NCBI RefSeq assembly: GCF_020873895.1
Contig: NZ_JAHWGT010000002.1
Coordinates: 1-64,000 of the forward strand
DNA: 64,000 nt
Direction of reading: 5' to 3'
Source: Streptomyces sp. DH12
Lineage (GTDB): Bacteria; Actinomycetota; Actinomycetes; Streptomycetales; Streptomycetaceae
The notes under the pieces are model-generated. The model did not search any database and was not told the origin of the DNA. It saw nothing but the letters and a program-made list of their open reading frames with translations. The position numbers and the translations under genes were made by a program. Below, piece by piece: positions 35,269-44,280 of this stretch (positions within the stretch are counted from its first letter, which is position 1; each line of letters starts with the position of its first letter).

Positions 35269-36669
35269 TCAGTCACCCAGTACCCGCCGCAGGTAGGCGT
35301 TGGCGAAGAGACGGTCGGGATCCAGCCGGTCGCGCAGCGTCGTGAACTCGCCGAACCGGGGATAGACCTCGGCCAGGTACCCGGCGTCCCGCGTGTGCAC
35401 CTTCCCCCAGTGCGGCCGGCCGCCGTGCGCCGTCATGATCCGCTCGACCGCCGTGAAGTACGCCCGGTAGGGCGCCCCCCGGTACATGTGCACCGCGATG
35501 TAGGCGGTGTCCCGGCCCGACGCCGTGGAGAGCGTGATGTCGTCGGCGGGCGCCGTCCGCACCTCCACGGGGAACCCGACCCGCAGCGGCGAGCGCTCCA
35601 GCATCGCCTTCACCTCGCGCAGCGCCGCCACGGCCGCCTCGCGCGGGAGGGCGTACTCCATCTCCATGAAGCGCACCCGGCGGGGACTGGTGAAGACCTT
35701 GTACGGGATGTCGGTGTACGTCCGCGCCGACAGCGCCCGACTGGAGATCCGGGCGATCGACGGGACGGCCGCCGGCAGCGCGCGCCCGAAGGAACTGGCC
35801 ACCTGGAAGACCCCGTTGGAGAGGAACTCGTCCTCGAACCAGCCGCTCACCGGCCCGAGCGGGGCGGCCGGACCGTGGCTGCGGTTGTTGCGCTTGGTGC
35901 TGCAGTTCTCCGTGTGGGGGAACCAGTAGAACTCGAAGTGCTCGTTCTCGGCGTGCAGCGCCTCGAACTCCGCGGTGACCCGGTCGAACGACATCGGCTC
36001 CTCGCGCGCGGTGAGCAGGAACAGCGGCTCCACCGCGAGCGTGACCGCCGACACCACGCCCAGCGCGCCCAGGCCGATCCGCGCCGCCGCGAAGACCTCC
36101 GGCTCCTCCTGCGCCGAACAGGCCAGCACCCGCCCGTCCGCCGTCACCAGCTCAAGCCCGCGGACCTGGGCGGCGAGCGAGCCGGAGTCGCGGCCCGTGC
36201 CGTGCGTCCCGGTGCTGATCGCGCCCGCGACCGTCTGCTCCATGATGTCGCCCATGTTCGCCAGCGACAGGCCCTCCCGGGCCAGCGCGGCGTTCAGCCG
36301 CTTCAGCGGCGTGCCCGACTCCACGGTCACCGTCATCGCCGAGCGGTCGACGTGCCGGATGCCGGTGAGCAGGTCGGGGCGGATCAACAGCCCGTCCGTC
36401 GCCGCTATCGACGTGAAGGAGTGGCCGGTGCCGACGGTCTTCACGCGCAGGCCGTCGTCGGCGGCGTTCCTGATCGCCTCGGCCAGCTCGTCCACCGAGG
36501 CCGGCCGGGCCTCCCGCGCCGGGCGGACCGCGACGTTCCCCGCCCAGTTGCGCCAGGTGCCGTCCGCCGCGCGCCGGCCCAGCCGGCTCGCGAAGCCGCT
36601 ACTGCTCGGACCGCCCCGATCGCTCCAACCGCTCCGGCCGCTCGGACTGTTCCGGGTCCTGCTGCTCAC
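35269..36669 (-). CDS. FAD-linked sugar-lactone oxidase (ALO type)
   Basis: 466 aa, GTG 36669 with GGGAGGGG ahead. VAO-family FAD domain (about 45-210: TVGTGHSFTSIAATDGLLI, TGTHGTGRDSGSL) and a C-terminal D-arabinono-1,4-lactone/L-gulonolactone oxidase domain ending HWGKVHTRDAGYLAEVYPRFGEF. It should oxidise an aldonolactone with oxygen as acceptor. There is no signal peptide. The first 71 nt overlap the end of the upstream MFS gene in another frame. Confidence 0.87.
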   Translation of the reverse strand: MSSRTRNSPSGRSGWSDRGGPSSSGFASRLGRRAADGTWRNWAGNVAVRPAREARPASVDELAEAIRNAADDGLRVKTVGTGHSFTSIAATDGLLIRPDLLTGIRHVDRSAMTVTVESGTPLKRLNAALAREGLSLANMGDIMEQTVAGAISTGTHGTGRDSGSLAAQVRGLELVTADGRVLACSAQEEPEVFAAARIGLGALGVVSAVTLAVEPLFLLTAREEPMSFDRVTAEFEALHAENEHFEFYWFPHTENCSTKRNNRSHGPAAPLGPVSGWFEDEFLSNGVFQVASSFGRALPAAVPSIARISSRALSARTYTDIPYKVFTSPRRVRFMEMEYALPREAAVAALREVKAMLERSPLRVGFPVEVRTAPADDITLSTASGRDTAYIAVHMYRGAPYRAYFTAVERIMTAHGGRPHWGKVHTRDAGYLAEVYPRFGEFTTLRDRLDPDRLFANAYLRRVLGD

Positions 36670-37876
36670 GCTGCCCCTCCCGCGTCGGCACCGGCTGGGT
36701 CAGCCGGCGGTACCCCAGGAACGCCACCACGGCCGCCAGCACCCCCGCCACACCGGGCACCGCGTACCCCACGGAGGCCCCGTGCTCGGCGACCACCCAG
36801 CCGGAGGTCGACGTGCCCAGCGCCACGCCCACCGCGAGCCCGGTCCCTGTCCAGGTCATGCCCTCGGTGAGCTGGCCGCGCGGTACGTGCGCCTCCACCA
36901 GGGCCATGGTGGTCACCATCGTCGGTGCGATGGCGAGGCCCGCGACGAAGAGCGCGACGGCCAGCAACGGAAGGTTCCCGGCCAGTTGGAGGGGGATCAT
37001 ACTCACGGACATCGCGATGACGCCCAGGAGCCAGCGGCGGGCGGGGGCGCCCTTCGGCCGCATCGTCCCGAAGACGGCGCCCGCGAGGCACGAACCGGCC
37101 GCGTACACCGCCAGCACCAGGCTCGACGCCGTCTTGTGGCCCTGCTCCTCGGCGAACGCCACCGTCACCACGTCGACCCCGCCGAAGACGGCCCCCGTCG
37201 CGACGAACGCGGCGACGAGGACCTGCAGGCCGGGGGAGCGCAGCGCGCTGGTCCGGGCGCCGGCGTGCGTGCCGACCGGGTGGGGCGCCGGCTCCGTGGC
37301 CCGCTGCGCGGTCAGCCACCAGACGCCGACCAGCAGGAAGAGCGCGGCGAGCAGCGGGCCGGCCGCCGGGAACCACATCGTCGACAGGCCGATCGACAGC
37401 GGCGGGCCCACGATGAAGCAGACCTCGTCGACGATCGACTCCAGCGAGTATGCCGTGTGCAGCTCCTGCGGCCGGCCCCGGTGGATCTCCGCCCACCTGG
37501 CCCGCGTCATCGCGCCGAGGCTCGGCACGCAGCCCGCGCCCGCCGTGCACACGAAGAGCGTCCAGTCCGGCAGCCCCTTCTCGGCGCAGATCAGCAGCGC
37601 TCCGGCCGCCACGACCGACACGAGCGTCGCCGGACGCAGGACCCGGCGCTGCCCGTACCGGTCGACCAGCCGGGACACCTGCGGGCCCAGCACCGCGGCG
37701 GAGAGCGCCAGCGTCCCGGTCAGCAGCCCGGCCAGCCCGTACCGCCCCGTCAGCTCGGTGATCATCGTGAGGACGCCGACGCCCATCATCGCCAGCGGCA
37801 TGCGCCCGAGGAGGCCGGCGGCGGAGAACCCGAGGGTGCCGGGGACGGCGAAGAGCGCACGGTAGGGACTGGCCAA
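36599..37876 (-). CDS. MFS transporter
   Basis: 425 aa from a TTG at 37876, chosen because GGAGAA precedes it and the protein then begins ASPYRALFAVPG like relatives; a GTG at 37960 without a ribosome site would add 28 residues. Twelve membrane segments and the MFS loop motif LVDRYGQRRVLRP (about 75) are visible. The C-terminal 35 residues are hydrophilic (Glu/Arg/Gln). Substrate unknown. It reads into the oxidase gene, so the two are probably co-transcribed; divergent from ferrochelatase. Confidence 0.83.
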   Translation of the reverse strand: MASPYRALFAVPGTLGFSAAGLLGRMPLAMMGVGVLTMITELTGRYGLAGLLTGTLALSAAVLGPQVSRLVDRYGQRRVLRPATLVSVVAAGALLICAEKGLPDWTLFVCTAGAGCVPSLGAMTRARWAEIHRGRPQELHTAYSLESIVDEVCFIVGPPLSIGLSTMWFPAAGPLLAALFLLVGVWWLTAQRATEPAPHPVGTHAGARTSALRSPGLQVLVAAFVATGAVFGGVDVVTVAFAEEQGHKTASSLVLAVYAAGSCLAGAVFGTMRPKGAPARRWLLGVIAMSVSMIPLQLAGNLPLLAVALFVAGLAIAPTMVTTMALVEAHVPRGQLTEGMTWTGTGLAVGVALGTSTSGWVVAEHGASVGYAVPGVAGVLAAVVAFLGYRRLTQPVPTREGQREQQDPEQSERPERLERSGRSEQ

Positions 37877-38019
37877 GGGGGTTCTCCGAGGGTGGTGCGA
37901 GGCGGGCCGCGGTCGGCGCGCGCGGACCGGGCGGGGTGAGGCGTTTGGTACAGCCTTCACAGATTACGGCCGAAAGAGTGGCGACGCACGGCGGTTTCCC
38001 GGCTGTCGGTGCCGGGTGG

Positions 38020-38025
38020 CAGGAT
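38020..38025 (+). promoter_or_regulatory. -10 box of the ferrochelatase gene
   Basis: CAGGAT; the predicted +1 is at 38032-38033, the first base of the ATG. Confidence 0.4.
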
Positions 38026-38032
38026 CGGGACC

Positions 38033-39175
38033 ATGTCCGATCAGCGTGTGTCCGACCAGCGAGACCCGGCCCCGTACGACGCCCTGCTGCTGCTCTCCTT
38101 CGGCGGCCCGGAGGGGCCCGACGACGTCGTGCCGTTCCTGGAGAACGTGACGCGGGGCCGCGGCATCCCCACGGAGCGGCTGAAGGAGGTCGGGCAGCAC
38201 TACTTCCTCTTCGGCGGCGTCAGCCCCATCAACGACCAGTGCCGGTCCCTGCTGGCGGCGATCCGCGAGGACCTCGCCACCGCCGGCGTGGACCTGCCCG
38301 TGCACTGGGGCAACCGCAACTGGGCGCCGTACCTGACGGACACGCTGCGCGAGATGGTCCGCGCCGGACACCGCCGCATCGCCGTCCTCGCCACCAGCGC
38401 CTACGCCTCGTACTCCGGCTGCCGGCAGTACCGCGAGAACCTCGCGGACGCGCTCGCCACCCTGGAGGCCGAGGGCCTGCCGCTGCCGAGGGTCGACAAG
38501 CTGCGGCACTACTTCAACCACCCCGGCTTCGTCGAGCCGATGGTCGAGGGCGTCCTGGCCTCCCTCTCCGAGCTGGACGACGCCGTCCGCGCGGGCGCCC
38601 ACCTCGCCTTCACCACCCACTCCATCCCCGAGTCCGCCGCCGACACCTCGGGCCCGGTCGAGGGCCACGGCGAGGGCGGCGCGTACGTCGCGCAGCACCT
38701 GGACGTCGCCCGCCTGATCGCCGGGGCGGTACGGGAGCGCACCGGCGTCGACCACCCCTGGGAGCTCGTCTACCAGTCGCGCAGCGGCGCCCCGCACATC
38801 CCGTGGCTGGAGCCCGACATCGGCGACCACCTCGAGGCGCTCCACGGCAAGGGCGTCCCGGCCGTCGTCATGGTCCCCATCGGGTTCGTCTCCGACCACA
38901 TGGAGGTCCTGTACGACCTCGACACCGAGGCCATGGCCAAGGCCGCCGAGCTGGGCCTGCCCGTCCGCCGCTCCGCCACCGTGGGGGCCGACCCGCGGTT
39001 CGCCGCCGCCGTGCGCGAGCTGCTGCTGGAGCGCGCGGCCGCGGAGCGGGGCGCCGCCCCGCAGCGGTGCGCGCTGGGCGCCCTGGGGCCCTCGCACGAC
39101 CTGTGCCCGGTCGGCTGCTGCCCCGCCCGCGCCGAGCGGCCCGCCGCGGCCGGCGCCGACAGCCCCTACGCCTGA
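38033..39175 (+). CDS. hemH: Ferrochelatase (coproporphyrin type)
   Basis: 380 aa from ATG 38033; upstream codons overlap the promoter. Ferrochelatase core with [15 protein letters not shown] at the start and the catalytic His in [12 protein letters not shown]-terminal cysteines (CALG...CPVGCC) are ligands of the [2Fe-2S] cluster known in actinobacterial enzymes; the fourth ligand is probably in GCRQY. In actinobacteria it inserts iron into coproporphyrin III, the coproporphyrin-dependent haem route (also called CpfC). Nine nucleotides separate it from the next gene, so they form an operon. Confidence 0.93.
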   Translation: MSDQRVSDQRDPAPYDALLLLSFGGPEGPDDVVPFLENVTRGRGIPTERLKEVGQHYFLFGGVSPINDQCRSLLAAIREDLATAGVDLPVHWGNRNWAPYLTDTLREMVRAGHRRIAVLATSAYASYSGCRQYRENLADALATLEAEGLPLPRVDKLRHYFNHPGFVEPMVEGVLASLSELDDAVRAGAHLAFTTHSIPESAADTSGPVEGHGEGGAYVAQHLDVARLIAGAVRERTGVDHPWELVYQSRSGAPHIPWLEPDIGDHLEALHGKGVPAVVMVPIGFVSDHMEVLYDLDTEAMAKAAELGLPVRRSATVGADPRFAAAVRELLLERAAAERGAAPQRCALGALGPSHDLCPVGCCPARAERPAAAGADSPYA

Positions 39176-39184
39176 GGAGGCCCC

Positions 39185-40012
39185 GTGACCGACCCGCTGC
39201 CGCCCCGCACGGCCGACGACCCGCTGCTGGACGAGCTGCTGGACGCCGCCCTGGAGGCGGCCCGCAGGGCCGGCGCCCTGCTGCGCGACGGGCGCCCGGC
39301 CGACCTCGGCGTCGCCGCCACCAAGTCGAGCCCCATCGACGTCGTCACCGAGATGGACATCGCCGCCGAGAAGCTGATCACGGGGTACCTCGCCGAGCGC
39401 CGCCCGCAGGACGGCCTGCTCGGCGAGGAGGGCGGCGCCACCGAGGGCACCAGCGGCATCCGGTGGGTCGTCGACCCGCTCGACGGCACGGTGAACTACC
39501 TCTACGGCCTGCCCACCTGGGCGGTGTCCATCGCGGCCGAGCGCGACGGCGAGGCGCTCGTCGGCGTCGTCGAGGTCCCGATGCGGGGCGAGACCTTCCA
39601 CGCGGTGCGCGGTCGCGGCGCCCACCTGGGGGAGCGGCGGCTGAGCTGCCGCCCCGCCCCGCCCCTGGACCAGGCCCTGGTGTCGACGGGCTTCAACTAC
39701 GTCGCCGAGGTCCGCGCCCACCAGGCGGAGGTGGCCGGCCGGCTGGTCCCGCTGCTGCGGGACATCCGCCGGGGCGGCTCCGCCGCCGTCGACCTGGCCG
39801 ACGTCGCCGCCGGCCGCCTGGACGGCTACTACGAGCGCGGGCTGCGCCCCTGGGACCGCGCCGCCGGCGTGCTCCTCGCGCGCGAGGCGGGCGCCCTCAC
39901 CGGCGGACGCCCCGGCGCGCCCGCGGACGACGACCTCACGGTGGCCGCGAGCCCCGGCGTCTTCACGCCGCTGCAGGCCCTGCTGGAGGACCTGGGCGCC
40001 TGGCACGACTGA
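39185..40012 (+). CDS. Inositol monophosphatase family protein
   Basis: 275 aa, GTG 39185 with GAGGAGG 5 nt ahead. Metal-binding motifs are intact: GEEGG (second acid), DPLDGTVNYLYGLP (motif A) and WDRAAGVLLAREAGA (motif B). Mg-dependent phosphatase of the IMPase/FBPase-like group; substrate may be inositol phosphate, histidinol phosphate or a related sugar phosphate. Downstream of ferrochelatase in one operon, ending in a strong hairpin. Confidence 0.9.
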   Translation: MTDPLPPRTADDPLLDELLDAALEAARRAGALLRDGRPADLGVAATKSSPIDVVTEMDIAAEKLITGYLAERRPQDGLLGEEGGATEGTSGIRWVVDPLDGTVNYLYGLPTWAVSIAAERDGEALVGVVEVPMRGETFHAVRGRGAHLGERRLSCRPAPPLDQALVSTGFNYVAEVRAHQAEVAGRLVPLLRDIRRGGSAAVDLADVAAGRLDGYYERGLRPWDRAAGVLLAREAGALTGGRPGAPADDDLTVAASPGVFTPLQALLEDLGAWHD

Positions 40013-40016
40013 CGTG

Positions 40017-40055
40017 CCGAAGGCCCCGGTGTCCGGGGGACACCGGGGCCTTCGG
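40017..40055. terminator. Bidirectional terminator hairpin
   Basis: A perfect 18-bp stem (40017-40034, 40038-40055) with a 3-nt loop starts 4 nt after the phosphatase stop and serves the convergent small gene as well. Confidence 0.88.
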
Positions 40056-40079
40056 CGGGCCCGTGAAGGGACGCGGGCG

Positions 40080-40253
40080 TCAGACGGTCATCGCGGAGAC
40101 CTCGACGCCGTGCTCCTCCGCCAGCCGGCGGAGGTCGTCCAGCTCCGCCTGCTCGACATCGGCCAGGAAGTCGTCTCCCGTCTCCCGCGCCCGCGTCAGA
40201 TCGCTCTGCGTGGCCCTTATGCGCTGGAGGAGTCCTGCGGTGAAAGCGTCCAT
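40080..40253 (-). CDS. Small helical protein, unknown function
   Basis: 57 aa from ATG 40253 with GAGGGGG ahead on the minus strand. It starts MDAFTAGLLQRIRATQSDL and is almost all amphipathic helix, rich in Leu/Arg/Glu. Small conserved actinobacterial protein of the cutRS neighbourhood; no domain is recognisable. Its upstream region is shared, divergently, with cutR. Confidence 0.72.
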   Translation of the reverse strand: MDAFTAGLLQRIRATQSDLTRARETGDDFLADVEQAELDDLRRLAEEHGVEVSAMTV

Positions 40254-40396
40254 GATGCGCCCCCTCGTCATGGGTCGGTGGCACGGGGGTGTGCCGGGGG
40301 TGGGTCGGATCACGCGCAGCGCCTCTGGGGGACAGAGCGGCCCGTGGCAAACCGCGTACGGGGCGTGATCTCGGGTGTGCAGTCGTCCTCCCCAGA

Positions 40397-40417
40397 GGAA
40401 ACCTCAGGGAAACCTCA
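40397..40417. promoter_or_regulatory. 11-bp-spaced direct repeat, possible response-regulator site
   Basis: GGAAACCTCA occurs at 40397-40406 and 40408-40417. One-helical-turn direct repeats are the usual binding form of OmpR-family regulators such as CutR. Confidence 0.45.
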
Positions 40418-40528
40418 AAAATCCGCGCCTGTCGCGAATGCGTCGCCCCCGCCCCGCGGCCCGCCCCCGCCCCGCCCCCGGCTCCGCCCCTGCTCCGGTA
40501 CGGCGTCGGGACCGCCCGCCGGCCGCCG

Positions 40529-40555
40529 CCTTACAGCCGGTTTACGCGCGTAAGG
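40529..40555. promoter_or_regulatory. Palindrome/direct repeat upstream of cutR
   Basis: CCTTAC (40529-40534) pairs with GTAAGG (40550-40555). Inside is a perfect 12-bp palindrome TTACGCGCGTAA (40542-40553), and TTAC recurs at 10-11 bp. Candidate operator about 80-105 nt before the cutR start. Confidence 0.45.
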
Positions 40556-40634
40556 GGCAGGATGAGCGGGACACCGTCCGTCCCGCGGTGTCGTGGATCT
40601 GCCCGGATCCGGGCTCGGAGAAAGGAACAGCGCC

Positions 40635-41288
40635 GTGCGCGTACTCGTCGTCGAGGACGAGCAGCTGCTCGCCGATGCGGTGGCCACCGGACTGCGCCGG
40701 GAGGCCATGGCCGTCGACGTCGTGTACGACGGGGCCGCCGCCCTGGAGCGGATCGGCGTCAACGACTACGACGTCGTCGTCCTGGACCGCGACCTGCCCC
40801 TCGTCCACGGTGACGACGTCTGCCGCAAGGTCGTCGAGCTCGGCATGCCCACCCGCGTGCTGATGCTCACCGCGTCCGGCGACGTCAGCGACCGCGTCGA
40901 GGGGCTGGAACTCGGCGCCGACGACTACCTGCCCAAGCCCTTCGCGTTCAGCGAGCTCATCGCCCGGGTCCGCGCGCTGGGCCGGCGCACCACCGTGCCC
41001 CTGCCGCCGGTGCTGGAGCGGGCCGGGATCAAGCTCGACCCCAACCGACGCGAGGTCTTCCGCGACGGCCGGGAGATCCAGTTGGCCCCGAAGGAGTTCG
41101 CGGTGCTGGAGGTGCTCATGCGCAGCGAGGGGGCCGTGGTCTCCGCCGAGCAGCTGCTGGAGAAGGCCTGGGACGAGAACACCGACCCGTTCACCAACGT
41201 CGTCCGGGTCACCGTCATGACCCTGCGCCGCAAGCTCGGCGAGCCCCCGGTGATCATCACCGTACCCGGCTCCGGTTACCGGATCTGA
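40635..41288 (+). CDS. cutR: CutR, OmpR-family response regulator
   Basis: 217 aa from GTG 40635, exactly the length of S. lividans CutR. Receiver domain with Asp51 as phosphorylation site and conserved Asp8/Lys switch residues; C-terminal winged helix (about 125-217) ending in TVPGSGYRI. Partner of CutS, encoded 4 nt downstream. CutRS is conserved in Streptomyces and linked to secretion/protein folding stress at the cell envelope (for example htrA-type targets). Confidence 0.93.
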   Translation: MRVLVVEDEQLLADAVATGLRREAMAVDVVYDGAAALERIGVNDYDVVVLDRDLPLVHGDDVCRKVVELGMPTRVLMLTASGDVSDRVEGLELGADDYLPKPFAFSELIARVRALGRRTTVPLPPVLERAGIKLDPNRREVFRDGREIQLAPKEFAVLEVLMRSEGAVVSAEQLLEKAWDENTDPFTNVVRVTVMTLRRKLGEPPVIITVPGSGYRI

Positions 41289-41292
41289 CCCC

Positions 41293-42531
41293 GTGGCCGG
41301 CACCCCCACCCCGCCACAGGCGCCCCCGAAGCCCACCTGGGACCCGCGGATCCCGGCACGCCCCCTGCTGCGCCCCACCATCCGCATACGCCTCACCCTG
41401 CTCTACGGCGGGATGTTCCTGATCGCCGGCGTCCTGCTGCTGTCGATCATCTACCTGCTCACCCGGCAGGCGCTGTCCATCAGCACGGACGACCTGCCCT
41501 TCAAGCTGCTGAAGGGCGAGGTCGAACCCAACTTCTCCTGGTGCAGGCTGCCCGTCGAGGGCGTCACGCCCGACCAGTTCAACGACGCCATGGCCGCCTG
41601 CCTCCAGCACCAGCGCGACCTCGCCCAGGACGAGCTGCTGCGCCGCTCGCTCTTCGCGCTGCTGGGCCTCAGCATCATCGCGTTCGCCTTCGGCTACGCG
41701 ATGGCGGGCCGCGTGCTCTCCCCGCTGGGCCGCATCACCCGCACCGCCCGCCAGGTGGCCGGTTCCGACCTGAGCCGCCGGATCAAGATGGCCGGGCCCG
41801 ACGACGAGCTCAAGGAGCTCGCGGACACCTTCGACGACATGCTGGACCGGCTGGAGCGGGCCTTCACCGCGCAGCAGCGGTTCGTGGCCAACGCCTCGCA
41901 CGAACTGCGCACGCCGCTGGCGATCAACCGCACGCTGCTGGAGGTCCACCTCTCCGACCCGGCCGCCCCCGTCGAGATGCGGGAGCTCGGCAAGGCGCTG
42001 CTCGCCACCAACGAGCGCAGTGAGCAGCTCGTCGAGGGCCTGCTGCTGCTCGCCCGGAGCGAGAACCAGATCGTGGAGCGCAAGCCCGTGGACGTCGCCG
42101 AGGTCGCCTCCCGCGCCATCGACCAGGTGCGGGGCGAGGCGGAGGCCAAGGGCGTGGAGATCCGCGGCGAGTGCGCCCCGGTGGTCGTCCAGGGCAACGG
42201 CGTGCTTCTGGAGCGCGTCGCCCTCAACCTGGTGCAGAACGCCGTGCGGTACAACGTGCCGGAGGACGGCTGGGTGGAGGTCACGACCACCGCCGAGCAG
42301 GGCCGGGCGGTGCTGGTGGTGTCGAACACGGGGCCGGTCGTGCCGGCGTACGAGATCGACAACCTCTTCGAGCCGTTCCGCCGACTCCGCGAGGAGCGGA
42401 CCGGGAGCGACCGGGGGGTCGGGCTCGGGCTGTCGATCGTCCGCTCCGTGGCGCGCGCCCACGGCGGCCGCATCACCGCGGAGCCCCGGGAAGGCGGCGG
42501 CCTCGTGATGCGCGTCACCCTGCCGCAGTGA
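41293..42531 (+). CDS. cutS: CutS, envelope-stress sensor histidine kinase
   Basis: 412 aa, GTG 41293. Membrane segments at about 32-56 and 119-138 flank a short extracytoplasmic sensor loop that contains exactly two cysteines, Cys84 (SWCRLP) and Cys103 (AACLQH). These are the conserved pair thought to report disulfide formation outside the membrane. HAMP, then dimerisation domain with His203 (ASHELRTPLA) and HATPase domain (NLVQNAVRYN, GVGLGLSIV). Functions with CutR. Confidence 0.93.
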   Translation: MAGTPTPPQAPPKPTWDPRIPARPLLRPTIRIRLTLLYGGMFLIAGVLLLSIIYLLTRQALSISTDDLPFKLLKGEVEPNFSWCRLPVEGVTPDQFNDAMAACLQHQRDLAQDELLRRSLFALLGLSIIAFAFGYAMAGRVLSPLGRITRTARQVAGSDLSRRIKMAGPDDELKELADTFDDMLDRLERAFTAQQRFVANASHELRTPLAINRTLLEVHLSDPAAPVEMRELGKALLATNERSEQLVEGLLLLARSENQIVERKPVDVAEVASRAIDQVRGEAEAKGVEIRGECAPVVVQGNGVLLERVALNLVQNAVRYNVPEDGWVEVTTTAEQGRAVLVVSNTGPVVPAYEIDNLFEPFRRLREERTGSDRGVGLGLSIVRSVARAHGGRITAEPREGGGLVMRVTLPQ

Positions 42532-42604
42532 CGGACGTGGACCGGCGACCGTGACCTGTTCGCTCTCAGCGGAATTTCCCGGGGTCGCCCGGATGGCGTC
42601 ACTG

Positions 42605-42618
42605 TGTGATCGATCACA
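42605..42618. promoter_or_regulatory. CRP-like palindrome TGTGATCGATCACA
   Basis: A perfect 14-bp palindrome with TGTGA/TCACA half sites, as in CRP boxes, but with a 4-bp instead of 6-bp spacer. Confidence 0.35.
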
Positions 42619-42821
42619 GCCGTCACTGGTCGAACGATCACGCTCCGTGAAGGGAAATGGCCCCGGAAAACCAGGAGATGTCCGGGTTTCCCGGGGGTGG
42701 GATCACGGGAAGTACACGGGGTGGTGCGTGTGAAGCACGCGGCCCCGACCGTGTACGGTCCCGTTCGCCACCCAAAGCCGAGCACCCGAGAGGGCCCCGG
42801 TTGGGTGTCGATTGAGTAACA

Positions 42822-42856
42822 GACCTTGATGTGAGGCAAAATCTCCGCCTCAGGTC
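42822..42856 (+). promoter_or_regulatory. Leader hairpin upstream of DUF4193 gene
   Basis: GACC (42822-42825) and TGAGGC (42832-42837) pair with GCCTCA and GGTC (42847-42856), leaving a 6-nt bulge on one side and a 9-nt loop; possible 5' leader structure. Confidence 0.35.
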
Positions 42857-42927
42857 GGGCACAAGTCCGGCCTCTCACGCGTTACGTGCGCTGGAGACAC
42901 CGCAAACACCCAGAGGGGGAGAGTGAC

Positions 42928-43224
42928 ATGGCTACGGACTACGACACCCCACGCAAGACCGATGACGACGTCGACCAGGACAGCCTCGAAGAGCTGAAGG
43001 CCCGGCGGAACGACAAGTCGACCTCAGCGGTCGACGTCGACGAGTTCGAGGCCGCCGAGGGCCTGGAGCTGCCGGGTGCCGACCTCTCCAACGAGGAGCT
43101 CGCCGTCCGCGTCCTGCCGAAGCAGGCGGACGAGTTCACCTGCATGAGCTGCTTCCTGGTGCACCACCGCAGCCAGCTGGCCAAGGAGAAGAACGGCCAG
43201 CCCATCTGCCGAGACTGCGACTGA
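42928..43224 (+). CDS. DUF4193 zinc-ribbon protein
   Basis: 98 aa from ATG 42928, with GAGGGGGAGAG ahead. The acidic N-terminal half is followed by a C-terminal CMSC...CRDCD ribbon (about 77-98). Widely conserved and often single-copy in actinobacteria; a role in transcription or RNA binding is often presumed but unproven. No partner is adjacent. Confidence 0.85.
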   Translation: MATDYDTPRKTDDDVDQDSLEELKARRNDKSTSAVDVDEFEAAEGLELPGADLSNEELAVRVLPKQADEFTCMSCFLVHHRSQLAKEKNGQPICRDCD

Positions 43225-43237
43225 GGTCCGGTCGGAC

Positions 43238-44152
43238 GTGGCAGGCGACACTCCGTCCAGGAAGAGGCGCTTCCGGCTCCCAGGGAAGCCGGAGGCCCAC
43301 GAGGGCGGCACCGGCCCGGCACAGGGCGCCCAGGGGGCGTCCGCCGAGCGGCCCGCCTTGTCCTCCCCCGGCACGCGTGACGACGAGCGGGGCCCCGGGG
43401 CCTCGCTCGAACCGGCGGCGCACGGCGCCGCACCCGACCGGGCCGACCGGCCGACAGTCCGCTCCCGCGGTCTGGACGCCGTCCGGCGCGGCGTGCGCAA
43501 GAGCGGCGCGGGCGCCCGGGCCGGCCTCGCGTACGTGGCCGACCGCATCATCGAGACGGCGCCGCGCATCGCCGTCCGGGACCTGGCCGCCCTGCGCCGG
43601 CAGTTCCCCGGCCTCGGCCCCGAGCAGCTCGCCGACAAGCTCGTCGCCGGCGCGGCGAACGCCACCGCGACCGTCGGCGCCGGAGTCGGCGCCGCCGCCA
43701 TGCTGCCCGTGCCCCCGGCGATGCCGGCCGAGCTGGCCGCGGAGGTCACCGGCGTGGCCGCGATCGAGCTGAAGCTGATCGCGGAACTGCACGAGGTCTA
43801 CGGCCAGCGGCCACCGGGCGGCCTCAGGGAGCGCTCCACCGCCTACCTGACCGCCTGGACGGAGGAGCGGGGCATCGACGTCACCAAGCCCACCACCGTC
43901 AACGCCGCCCTCGGCGGCCGCGTCAAGCGGGAACTGCGCCAGCAGATCATGAAGCGCACCGTGCGCAACCTGCCGAACCTGCTCCCCTTCATGGTCGGCG
44001 CCACCGTCGGCGCCGTGATGAACCGCCGCGACACCAGGAAGCTCGCCGAGCAGATCAGGGCCGACCTGCGCACCCGCCAGGTGCCCTGGGACGCGCTGCC
44101 GGAGCTGCCCCCGCTGGAGCAGCCCGAGAACCCCAAGCAGCTGGGCTACTGA
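43238..44152 (+). CDS. Conserved EcsC-like protein
   Basis: 304 aa from GTG 43238, 13 nt after the DUF4193 stop, so probably co-transcribed. The first 75 residues are charged and disordered. A helical region (about 75-235) contains GAGVGAAAMLPVPPAMPAEL and VAAIELKLIAELHEVYG, resembling the EcsC family of weakly membrane-associated proteins, then a further hydrophobic patch (LLPFMVGATVGAVM, about 247-260). Function unknown. Confidence 0.7.
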   Translation: MAGDTPSRKRRFRLPGKPEAHEGGTGPAQGAQGASAERPALSSPGTRDDERGPGASLEPAAHGAAPDRADRPTVRSRGLDAVRRGVRKSGAGARAGLAYVADRIIETAPRIAVRDLAALRRQFPGLGPEQLADKLVAGAANATATVGAGVGAAAMLPVPPAMPAELAAEVTGVAAIELKLIAELHEVYGQRPPGGLRERSTAYLTAWTEERGIDVTKPTTVNAALGGRVKRELRQQIMKRTVRNLPNLLPFMVGATVGAVMNRRDTRKLAEQIRADLRTRQVPWDALPELPPLEQPENPKQLGY

Positions 44153-44280
44153 GGCGGCCGCACCGCGCGCGGCGGGCGGCTCCCGCCACCGCCGTCGCGG
44201 AGCACCGCACGCCCGTCTCCGGGCCGCCCCCCGGCTCAGGCGAGGCGACCCGCCCCCCGGGGCCCCCGCAGCGGCCGCCG

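Larger units (their letters stand above)
40254..40634. other. Divergent regulatory region between small gene and cutR
   Basis: About 380 nt. It contains two copies of GGAAACCTCA at 11-bp spacing (40397-40417), an inverted/direct repeat around TTTACGCGCGTAA (40529-40555), and the cutR ribosome site GAGAAAGGAAC (40618-40628). Confidence 0.7.
42532..42927 (+). other. Intergenic region after cutS
   Basis: About 396 nt. Besides the palindrome at 42605-42618 and the hairpin at 42822-42856, there are several GATCAC motifs (42610-42720). The first half has no gene; the second half should be promoter and leader of the DUF4193 gene. Confidence 0.6.
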
